A stretch of 22,509 nt of DNA from Firm-04 sp045600205. Lineage in GTDB: Bacteria; Bacillota; Clostridia; Oscillospirales; Ruminococcaceae. A program made the position numbers and the translations under genes. The DNA lies in contig JAZRXM010000020.1 in the NCBI GenBank assembly GCA_045600205.1, positions 1-22,509 on the forward strand. Reading direction: 5' to 3'. The notes below the pieces were generated by a model. It was not told the origin of the DNA and made no database searches. It saw only the letters and a list, made by a program, of their open reading frames with translations. Within the stretch, counting starts at the first letter, position 1. Every line of letters begins with the position of its first letter. Positions 8,229 through 15,094 of the stretch are shown here, one piece after another.

Positions 8229-8274
8229 AAAAAACACAGCTTCATTCCGATCATCGGGAATGGGGCTGTGTTTT
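8229..8274 (-). terminator. Terminator of the STAS/RsbW-like operon
   Basis: Read leftward, AAAACACAGC pairs with GCTGTGTTTT around an inner CATTCC / GGAATG stem, and a T6 run follows. It lies 22 nt beyond the stop codon of the kinase gene. Confidence 0.8.
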
Positions 8275-8296
8275 CATATGCAGGGATGAATACGCA

Positions 8297-8704
8297 TCAC
8301 AACTGCTTCTGTATGGTCAGAATATTCTGACCGCCGCGATATTCATACGAAACATCGTCCATGGTTTGTCTGACAAGATAGATGCCCAAACCGCCGGGGT
8401 TGCGTTCTTCTGCAGAAAGTGTTGTATCCGGATTCGCAGCGGAGAGCGGATCATAGGGGATGCCCTGATCAATGAATGTGATGCGGACTGCCATCGGATG
8501 TTCCGTGACATCCACGCGAACAGTTGCGCTGCCGATTTCGGGGTGATATGCGTAGCGGGCAATGTTGCTGAACAGTTCATCAATTGCCATGTCGATTTGA
8601 AGCTGTACTTTCATCGGGCATGCAAGTGCCTGCAACTGTTCGTTGACAAAATCGGTCACAACGCCGATGTTGTCAATAGTTGCTTCCGTTGTCAACTCTT
8701 TCAT
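8297..8704 (-). CDS. RsbW/SpoIIAB-like anti-sigma serine kinase (GHKL ATPase)
   Basis: This 135-aa protein is one HATPase_c_2 domain. It has an N box with Glu43 and Asn47 (DELFSNIARYAY), a G1 box with Asp79 and Gly81 (DQGIPYDP), and a G2 loop at about 102-110 (NPGGLGIYLV). In partner switching, such kinases bind and inhibit a target and phosphorylate the STAS antagonist on serine. The STAS gene is 12 bp upstream in the same operon. No classical SigB- or SigF-type sigma gene is present, so the target is unknown. It could be a sigma factor elsewhere or a component of the adjacent export operon. Confidence 0.85.
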   Translation of the reverse strand: MKELTTEATIDNIGVVTDFVNEQLQALACPMKVQLQIDMAIDELFSNIARYAYHPEIGSATVRVDVTEHPMAVRITFIDQGIPYDPLSAANPDTTLSAEERNPGGLGIYLVRQTMDDVSYEYRGGQNILTIQKQL

Positions 8705-8716
8705 GGTGGTCAGCCC

Positions 8717-9013
8717 TCAAGCTATGGTGAGAATATCGGAAAAACCGGTGATGTCGAACACTTCCTTGATATTCTCATTTACGTGCAGGAGCGTCATTTT
8801 TCCTTGCTTATTCATTTGTTTTTGCGCAGAGAGCAGAACACGCAGTCCTGCGGAGGAGATGTATTCAAGCTCTGCAAAATCGAGCGTGAGGGCAGTGATG
8901 TCATCCAGTGATTGTTTGAGGGTGGATTCCAGTGCAGGTGCGGTGGTGGTATCCAATCTGCCGATGAGGGATACGGTCAGTTCTGAGCCACTTTGATTTT
9001 TACGAATTTCCAT
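8717..9013 (-). CDS. STAS-domain anti-sigma factor antagonist (RsbV/SpoIIAA-like)
   Basis: This 98-aa protein is a single STAS domain. It begins with the typical strand-helix (LTVSLIGRLDTTTAPALE) and carries the phosphorylation motif YISSAGLRVLL, with Ser53/Ser54 as candidate sites. AGGAG precedes the ATG at 9013. It should bind the RsbW-like kinase when unphosphorylated and release the kinase's target. The operon starts at a perfect sigma-A promoter, divergent from the exporter operon. The matching phosphatase is the last gene of that operon (15095-16555). Confidence 0.9.
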   Translation of the reverse strand: MEIRKNQSGSELTVSLIGRLDTTTAPALESTLKQSLDDITALTLDFAELEYISSAGLRVLLSAQKQMNKQGKMTLLHVNENIKEVFDITGFSDILTIA

Positions 9014-9083
9014 AATTTTTCTCCTTTCGAAAGGTTAGATGTTTCATGATATTATACTGATTGATGCTGTATATTCTGCAATT

Positions 9084-9112
9084 ATTATATCATGTGCCTT
9101 ACACTTTGTCAA
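9084..9112 (-). promoter_or_regulatory. Perfect sigma-A promoter of the STAS/kinase operon
   Basis: The minus strand reads TTGACA (9107-9112), 17 bp and TATAAT (9084-9089), 70 bp upstream of the STAS start. Confidence 0.85.
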
Positions 9113-9163
9113 GTTATATATTTTGCAAACATATAATTTTTTACTGTATTATTCCGATTTCTC

Positions 9164-9192
9164 TTGAAATTATATTCAATATGTGATATAAT
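9164..9192 (+). promoter_or_regulatory. Sigma-A promoter of the exporter/flagellin operon
   Basis: TTGAAA (9164-9169), 17 bp and a perfect TATAAT (9187-9192). It is about 55 bp from the first start codon (9247), and its -35 lies 52 bp from that of the divergent promoter. The shared AT-rich gap could be co-regulated. Confidence 0.8.
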
Positions 9193-9246
9193 GATATAAA
9201 CAGATGACGAAAGCCATGAAATATTACAGCAAGGGGTTGAAGGGCA

Positions 9247-9666
9247 ATGAATGCAGAAATTTTCAGAAAAAAAAGTCTTGATAAAATCAAATCGCCTGAT
9301 TCTTTGAACGATTACATCTGTGTATCCAATCCGGGAATATGGCTTCTTTTGGTGAGTATTATCGTACTGTTGGCGGGCGCGTGTGTATGGGGCGTGTGCG
9401 GAAAAATTGAAAGTACCGTGTCAACCATTGTATACGCGGAAAATGAGATCGCTGCCTGTTATATTGCAGAGGAGGATATCTCTGCGGTGCAGGCAGGCAT
9501 GAAGGTCAAGTTTGACGGCATGGAGGCGGTTGTCAGCAGTACCGCGGAAAAAGACGAACAATGGTACATCTGTCTGCTGGAATCCGAGCAGCCGATTCCT
9601 GACGGACTTTATGACGGAAAAATTGTAATTTCAACCTATAAGCCAATCGACTTCGTATTCAATTGA
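9247..9666 (+). CDS. Miniature HlyD/NHLM-type membrane fusion protein
   Basis: This 139-aa protein has a short cytoplasmic N-terminus (about 1-30, FRKKSLDKIKSPDSLNDY), one membrane helix (about 31-52, WLLLVSIIVLLAGACVWGV) and an external part of about 85 residues rich in beta strands. The N-terminus resembles the opening of secretion proteins from NHLP-type bacteriocin exporters, where an FRKKALEKLxSPExLD-like stretch precedes the membrane helix. Usual HlyD-family proteins are much longer and carry a lipoyl/coiled-coil hairpin, which is missing here. In a Gram-positive with one membrane, a minimal adaptor is plausible. It is the first gene of the operon, 10 bp upstream of the peptidase-exporter. 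The family call rests on the N-terminal resemblance and gene order. Confidence 0.7.
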   Translation: MNAEIFRKKSLDKIKSPDSLNDYICVSNPGIWLLLVSIIVLLAGACVWGVCGKIESTVSTIVYAENEIAACYIAEEDISAVQAGMKVKFDGMEAVVSSTAEKDEQWYICLLESEQPIPDGLYDGKIVISTYKPIDFVFN

Positions 9667-9676
9667 GGACAGCATT

Positions 9677-11866
9677 ATGGCATTCAAACAAAAGAAACCG
9701 ATTCCCAAAGGCGTTGCCAAAGTGCCCGTTGTAATGCAGTTGGAAGCATTGGAATGCGGCGCGGCAAGTCTTTGCATGATTCTGGCGTATTATCGGAAAT
9801 GGATTCCGTTGGAGCAGGTGCGTGAAGATTGCGGCGTATCGCGGGATGGCTCCAATGCACGGAATATTCTGAAAGCAGCAAGATACTACGGACTATCAGC
9901 GAAAGGTTATCGTTTTGAAACGGATACGCTCAAGGCACAGGGGAGTTTCCCTTGTATCATTCACTGGAATTTCAATCATTTTGTGGTGCTTTGCGGATTT
10001 CGCGGCAACAAAGCCTATCTGAATGACCCGGCAAAGGGCACATACAGTGTTTCCATGGATACATTTGACGAATCGTTTACGGGTGTTTGTCTGCAATTTG
10101 AACCGACTGAAACATTTGTACCATCGGGCAAACAGAAAAGTATGTTGGAATTTGCTGCCAACCGTCTGAAAGGCAGTGGCGCGGCGATCGCATTTACGAT
10201 GCTGGTCAGTGTGATTGCAGCACTGATGGGATTTATCCAGCCTGCTTTTTCGCGTGTGTTTTTAGATCATTTGCTGAATGGGAAGAATCCGGCATGGGTA
10301 ACACCGTTTTTGATTTTTCTGTCGGCATTTACGTTGATTGAACTTGCGGTTTCCGCCTTGCAATCGGTGTATTCCCTGCGGATCAACGGTAAAATGGCAG
10401 CGGTCGGCAGTGCTTCCTATATGTGGAAAGTCCTGAAAATGCCGATGCAGTTTTTCTCTCAGCGCATGGCAGGAGATATTCAGGGGCGACAGACATCCAA
10501 CGCAACCGTTGCCAATACATTGATTGCCACATTTGCGCCGCTTTTACTGAACCTTTTGATGATGCTGTTTTATCTTGTCATTATGCTGCGGTATAGCGTG
10601 ATGCTGACATTCATCGGCATTGCATCAATGACGATCAATGCGCTGGTATCTGCGTATATTTCCAAGAAACGTATGAATATCATTCGTGTTTCCATGCGTG
10701 ACAATGCGAAACTTTCCTCTGCAACGGTGGCAGGCATTGATATGATCGAAACGATGAAAGCATCGGGTGCAGAAAACGGGTATTTTCAGAAATGGGCCGG
10801 CTATCAGGCAAGTGTCAATACCCAACAGGTAAAATATCTCAAGCTGAATCAGTATCTTGGTATGATTCCGCAGCTGATATCCTCGATTGCGACAATTTCT
10901 GTCCTGACACTCGGCGTTTGGCTGACGATGCAGGGTAAGTTCACGGTTGGTATGGTGATGGCGTTTCAGGGCTTTTTGTCAGCCTTTATGGAGCCTGCCG
11001 CCATGCTGATTTCATCGGGACAAACCTTGCAGGAAATGCGCACACAAATGGAGCGTGTCAATGATGTCATGGAATATCCCGATGAGGAAATCTTTGCGGA
11101 TGCGGAAACGGAAGGCGAGATGCAGAAGCTTTCCGGCAAAGTGGAACTGAAAAACGTCACATTCGGGTATTCACCGCTGAACGAACCTCTGATCCGCGAT
11201 TTCAACATGACAGTGCAAATTGGCAAAAGTGTTGCGATTGTCGGCGCATCGGGGTGCGGAAAATCAACCATTTCCAAGTTGATTGCGGGACTGTATCAGC
11301 CGTGGAGCGGAGAGATTCTTTTCGACGGCAAACCGATGCAGCAGATTCCGAAAAGTGTATTTCGCGGTTCACTTGCCGTGGTGGATCAGGATATCATTTT
11401 GTTTGCAGATACGATTGCGAACAATATCAAAATGTGGGATGACAGCATTGAGGACTTCGAAATGATCCTTGCAGCACGCGATGCGCAGATTCATGAAGAT
11501 ATTATGCAGCGTCCGAATGCGTATCAGTACAGAATGCATGAGGGCGGCACGGATTTCTCGGGCGGACAGCGGCAGCGAATGGAAATTGCCCGCGCACTCG
11601 CTCAGGATCCGACCATTATCATCATGGATGAAGCAACCAGCGCACTGGATGCACAAACGGAATATGAAGTCGTCAAGGCAATTCGTGACCGCGGTATTGC
11701 CTGCATTGTGGTTGCGCATCGGCTCTCCACCATTCGCTCCTGCGATGAGATCATCGTCATGGACCATGGGAAAATACAGGCACGCGGCACACACGCAGAG
11801 CTTCTGCGCACCTGCGATATCTACCGCAGTCTGGTCAGTGCGGGAGAAGGAGGTGAGCAGGCATGA
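9677..11866 (+). CDS. C39 peptidase-containing ABC exporter (NHLP-type, leader-cleaving)
   Basis: This 729-aa protein combines three parts. An N-terminal C39 cysteine peptidase (about 10-140) carries the catalytic set Cys27 (LECGAASL), His101 (NHFVVL) and Asp117 (NDPAKG). An ABC exporter membrane domain (about 160-460) follows. The ATPase has Walker A GASGCGKST at about 523, signature FSGGQRQR at about 627, Walker B IIMDEATSALD at about 650 and an H-loop in VVAHRLST. Proteins of this type cut precursors after a double glycine and export the remainder. Two genes downstream encode proteins with matching VTGG leaders, so these are the likely substrates. Its stop overlaps the next start by 4 bp (ATGA), and the two subunits probably form a heterodimer. 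Confidence 0.93.
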   Translation: MAFKQKKPIPKGVAKVPVVMQLEALECGAASLCMILAYYRKWIPLEQVREDCGVSRDGSNARNILKAARYYGLSAKGYRFETDTLKAQGSFPCIIHWNFNHFVVLCGFRGNKAYLNDPAKGTYSVSMDTFDESFTGVCLQFEPTETFVPSGKQKSMLEFAANRLKGSGAAIAFTMLVSVIAALMGFIQPAFSRVFLDHLLNGKNPAWVTPFLIFLSAFTLIELAVSALQSVYSLRINGKMAAVGSASYMWKVLKMPMQFFSQRMAGDIQGRQTSNATVANTLIATFAPLLLNLLMMLFYLVIMLRYSVMLTFIGIASMTINALVSAYISKKRMNIIRVSMRDNAKLSSATVAGIDMIETMKASGAENGYFQKWAGYQASVNTQQVKYLKLNQYLGMIPQLISSIATISVLTLGVWLTMQGKFTVGMVMAFQGFLSAFMEPAAMLISSGQTLQEMRTQMERVNDVMEYPDEEIFADAETEGEMQKLSGKVELKNVTFGYSPLNEPLIRDFNMTVQIGKSVAIVGASGCGKSTISKLIAGLYQPWSGEILFDGKPMQQIPKSVFRGSLAVVDQDIILFADTIANNIKMWDDSIEDFEMILAARDAQIHEDIMQRPNAYQYRMHEGGTDFSGGQRQRMEIARALAQDPTIIIMDEATSALDAQTEYEVVKAIRDRGIACIVVAHRLSTIRSCDEIIVMDHGKIQARGTHAELLRTCDIYRSLVSAGEGGEQA

Positions 11867-14055
11867 GTTGGTTTGAAGAACAATTGCGGGCACGCGAACT
11901 TCATGATGATGCAGAGTTTTCCGACTCACTGGACTCCATTGCAAATGCGATCATGGGAAACCGCCTGCGAGATGCTCTGAGTCAGAATGAGATTGCGGGT
12001 TCCGCAATGGATGAGATCCTGAAATATTATCATTGCAAACCGAAAAACGAGTCGTTTCCGTCGAAATGTCAGACAGTGGAGGAACAGATTGCCTATCGGA
12101 TGCGACCGTTTGGCATCATGTACCGCAGTGTGACGCTCGAAAAGGGCTGGTATCGTCATTCCGTAGGTGCCATGCTTGGTACCATGAAAGAAAACGGCGC
12201 GGCAGTTGCGCTGATCCCATCGAAAATATCGGGATATACGCTTGTGGATATTCAAAGCGGCAAGCGGGTCAGATTGAATCGCAAAACGGAACAATGTCTT
12301 GATAAAGAAGCTGTCTGTTTTTACGAACCGCTGCCGCAGCGTGCGCTTTCCATCGGCGATATGATGAAATTCATGGTGCAGCAATTGAATGCTGCGGATA
12401 TCGCTGCGATTTTGCTGCTGATGGCGATTTCGGCGGCAATGGGATTGCTTTCGCCGCTGTTTACACGCTGGTTGTTCGGAGATGTGCTGGCATCGGGGAA
12501 TTGGCAGGTTTTGGTGGCACTGGCAGTCTTTATGGTCTGTTTTTCGATGAGTCAGCTTTGTTTCAATGCGTTTCAGGCGTTGATGCATTCCCGCATTGAA
12601 ATTAAGCAGAATATCGCGGTGCAGGCTGCAATTATGAATCGCATCCTGAGCCTTTCACCGTCATTTTTCAAAGGGTATTCGGCAGGTGAACTGGCGCAGC
12701 GTGCCTCTTATGTGCAGTCACTTTGCTCCAATCTGTTCAACAATATCGGTATGACGGGGCTGACCTCGTTGTTTTCGCTGATTTACATCGGACAGATTTT
12801 CACATTTGCCCCGACACTTGCCATGCCGTCTTTCGTGATCATTCTCTTGACGCTTGTCATATCTTTGATGACTACATTTGCGCAGATGCGGATTTCAAGC
12901 GCGAAAATGAATCTTGCGGCAAATCTTAGCGGCATGACCTATTCAACGATTACGGGTATCCAGAAAATCAAGCTGGCTGGCGCAGAAAAGCGAATGTTTT
13001 CTCGTTGGGCAAAACTATATGCCAAAGAAGCGCAGCTGGAATATAACCCGCCGATGTTCCTGAAACTCAGCAGGACCATCAGTTTGGCGGTATCCTTGAT
13101 CGGTACGCTGTTTCTATATGCAATCGCGATCCGCAGTCAGGTGGCGGTGGCGGACTACTATGCATTTTCGACTGCATATGGTATGGTTTCCGCCGCGTTT
13201 ATGGCACTTTCCTCCATTGCGGTATCCGTGGCGACCATTCGCCCGACGCTTCAAATGGCAAACCCGATTCTTCAGGCGATACCCGAAGCGCACAAGCGTA
13301 AGGAAATCATCACGGATTTGCGCGGTGCTGTGGAACTTTCCAACGTATCATTCCGTTATGACGAATCCATGCCGAATGTGATCGACGACCTGTCATTACG
13401 GATTCCTGCTGGAAAATACGTTGCGATCGTGGGACCGACAGGATGCGGAAAAAGTACGCTTTTGCGGCTTTTGCTGGGGTTTGAAACTCCACAGAAGGGC
13501 ATCATCACCTATGACAAAAAGGACATCACCAAAATAGATCTGGAATCGCTCAGAAAAAGGATCGGTGTTGTCATGCAGGACGGAAAGCTGTTTCACGGCG
13601 ATATTTACTCCAACATTGTGATCACCGCACCGCAGCTTACCGTGGAGGATGCGTGGAAAGCGGCAGAAATCGCAGCAGTTGCGGAGGACATCCGCGAGAT
13701 GCCTATGGGTATGTTTACAGTGATCTGTGAGGGACAGGGCGGTATTTCAGGCGGACAGAAACAGCGGCTCATGATTGCAAGAGCTGTTGTTTCCACGCCG
13801 AGCGTTCTGATGTTTGATGAGGCAACCAGCGCGCTCGATAATATCACACAGCAGAAGGTGAGCGATGCCGTGGATACACTGCACTGTACGCGCATTGTGA
13901 TCGCACATCGTCTTTCCACGATTCGTCACGCGGACCGTATTCTGTATATGGAGCATGGAAAAATCATGGAGGACGGAACCTACGAGGAATTGATGCATAA
14001 AAATGGCGGCTTTGCCAGATTGGTAGAACGTCAGCAACTTACTATGGAGGTGTAA
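11863..14055 (+). CDS. Second ABC exporter subunit, no peptidase (NHLP-type permease/ATPase)
   Basis: This 730-aa protein has an N-terminal cytoplasmic domain of about 165 residues without C39 catalytic motifs. Six membrane helices follow (about 175-460), then a complete ATPase: Walker A GPTGCGKST at about 524, signature ISGGQKQR at about 627, Walker B LMFDEATSALD and H-loop VIAHRLST. In NHLP-type systems such a subunit pairs with the peptidase-bearing one. The unusual N-terminal domain (WYRHSVGAMLGTMKENGAAVALIP) replaces the peptidase and may receive substrate or a regulatory protein. Translational coupling (4-bp overlap) to the upstream subunit supports a heterodimer. Confidence 0.9.
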   Translation: MSWFEEQLRARELHDDAEFSDSLDSIANAIMGNRLRDALSQNEIAGSAMDEILKYYHCKPKNESFPSKCQTVEEQIAYRMRPFGIMYRSVTLEKGWYRHSVGAMLGTMKENGAAVALIPSKISGYTLVDIQSGKRVRLNRKTEQCLDKEAVCFYEPLPQRALSIGDMMKFMVQQLNAADIAAILLLMAISAAMGLLSPLFTRWLFGDVLASGNWQVLVALAVFMVCFSMSQLCFNAFQALMHSRIEIKQNIAVQAAIMNRILSLSPSFFKGYSAGELAQRASYVQSLCSNLFNNIGMTGLTSLFSLIYIGQIFTFAPTLAMPSFVIILLTLVISLMTTFAQMRISSAKMNLAANLSGMTYSTITGIQKIKLAGAEKRMFSRWAKLYAKEAQLEYNPPMFLKLSRTISLAVSLIGTLFLYAIAIRSQVAVADYYAFSTAYGMVSAAFMALSSIAVSVATIRPTLQMANPILQAIPEAHKRKEIITDLRGAVELSNVSFRYDESMPNVIDDLSLRIPAGKYVAIVGPTGCGKSTLLRLLLGFETPQKGIITYDKKDITKIDLESLRKRIGVVMQDGKLFHGDIYSNIVITAPQLTVEDAWKAAEIAAVAEDIREMPMGMFTVICEGQGGISGGQKQRLMIARAVVSTPSVLMFDEATSALDNITQQKVSDAVDTLHCTRIVIAHRLSTIRHADRILYMEHGKIMEDGTYEELMHKNGGFARLVERQQLTMEV

Positions 14056-14058
14056 CAC

Positions 14059-14232
14059 ATGAATGAGAAACAGGAAATCATGGAACAGGATCTGGAAAAG
14101 GTCACAGGCGGAGAATGCGAAGCAGAGAATTGCAAAAACAGTATGGAAATAATCAATAACGAGATGCGTGATTCGAAGAACGGTTTCATGCCGATCATAT
14201 ATGCATCGAAAGAACCGAAAGGAGATGTGTAA
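14059..14232 (+). CDS. 57-aa double-glycine precursor peptide
   Basis: The ATG at 14059 follows GGAGG (14046-14050) with 8-nt spacing and starts 3 bp after the exporter stop. The peptide has a leader of 18 residues ending DLEKVTGG, followed by a 39-residue mature part starting ECEAENCKNSME. That leader type is what the C39 peptidase upstream recognises. The mature part is charged, with only two Cys (20 and 25), and has no lanthionine or other modification enzyme nearby. It does not look like a membrane-active bacteriocin. It may be a co-secreted partner, signal or chaperone-like protein for the flagellin-like product encoded 1 bp downstream. Confidence 0.75.
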   Translation: MNEKQEIMEQDLEKVTGGECEAENCKNSMEIINNEMRDSKNGFMPIIYASKEPKGDV

Positions 14233-14233
14233 A

Positions 14234-15037
14234 ATGTTGGACGAAAAAATAAAAGCACTGAGCGATGATGAACTGGAACAGGTAACAGGCGGCGTAATGA
14301 GCGATGAACACAAAGTACCCGAATTAAATACGCTGAATCAGCTCAACAGAAACCATAGTGCGCTTTCCCGATCCTTGCAGAGATTATCGAGCGGCAGCAA
14401 AATCAATCCTTCAGTGAATTCGCCTTCAGATTTTCAGATCAGTGAGCGCATGAGAGGACAGATTCGCGGAATAGATCAGGCAAACTACAACGCACAAAAC
14501 GGCGAGAGTATGGCGAAGAGCGCGGAGGGTGCGGTATCTTCTACGATCGATATCCTCCGGACGCTGAAAGAAAAAGCAGTCAGTGCGGCAACCGACACCA
14601 ATACGGAGGTTGACCGAGCCTCGATTCAAAAGGAAATTGAAAATAGCATTGCACAGATTGATGACAATGCATTGACCACGTTCAACGGAAAATCTTTGAG
14701 TAACGGGAAAGAAAATCAAGCGATAAATTTGGACCTTGAGAATATGCGCAGCAGCCGCGATGCAAATTCGGCATTGAAAGTACCTGATCCGGCATTGCAG
14801 CGGTGTCTGGATCAAGAGGCATACATCGGAGCAGCACGTAACCGACCGGACTGCACAAGCAGCAATCTGACTCCCAGCTCTGAAAATTTGCAGCCTGCGG
14901 AAAGCACGTTTTCGGATGCTGATTTGGCAAAGGATGCGACGAATGCTGCGAGAGAACAAATTTTGGAGCAAACGGCACAGGCAATGCTTGCACAGGCAAA
15001 TCAGCAGGAGCCGAATATACTGCAACTTTTGCAATAA
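14234..15037 (+). CDS. Flagellin-like protein with a double-glycine (C39-type) leader
   Basis: The ATG at 14234 follows GGAG (14221-14224) and starts 1 bp after the previous stop. Residues 1-20 form a leader with LSDDELEQVTGG. Residues about 30-157 match the N-terminal D0/D1 of flagellin (RLSSGSKIN at 50-58, ISERMRGQIRGIDQA at 69-83, NAQNGESMAKSAEGA at 86-100, SIQKEI at 130-135). After a variable middle (about 158-225) comes the C-terminal flagellin helix (DADLAKDATNAAREQ, then AQAMLAQANQQEPNILQLL to the end). At 267 aa it is about the size of a D0-D1-only flagellin. Cys191 and Cys207 in the middle are unusual for flagellins. No flagellar genes are nearby; the leader and the adjacent exporter imply ABC secretion. 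An alternative start at 14297 would remove the leader but has a poorer ribosome binding site. Confidence 0.88.
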   Translation: MLDEKIKALSDDELEQVTGGVMSDEHKVPELNTLNQLNRNHSALSRSLQRLSSGSKINPSVNSPSDFQISERMRGQIRGIDQANYNAQNGESMAKSAEGAVSSTIDILRTLKEKAVSAATDTNTEVDRASIQKEIENSIAQIDDNALTTFNGKSLSNGKENQAINLDLENMRSSRDANSALKVPDPALQRCLDQEAYIGAARNRPDCTSSNLTPSSENLQPAESTFSDADLAKDATNAAREQILEQTAQAMLAQANQQEPNILQLLQ

Positions 15038-15094
15038 GGCGCATTTGTGAACTGAAAGATACAAAACAACAAATACAGAACAGGAGCAGAAATT

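Noticed and set aside
14297..15037. Reading the flagellin-like gene as an ordinary flagellin starting at the internal ATG 14297
   Set aside because: That ATG lacks a good ribosome binding site, while 14234 has GGAG and is spaced 1 bp from the preceding gene. The 21 extra residues form a proper GG leader similar to that of the neighbouring peptide. It remains the main alternative.
9247..15037. A classical bacteriocin or lantibiotic cluster
   Set aside because: No modification enzyme or immunity gene is present, the small peptide core is not bacteriocin-like, and the main cargo is a flagellin-type protein.
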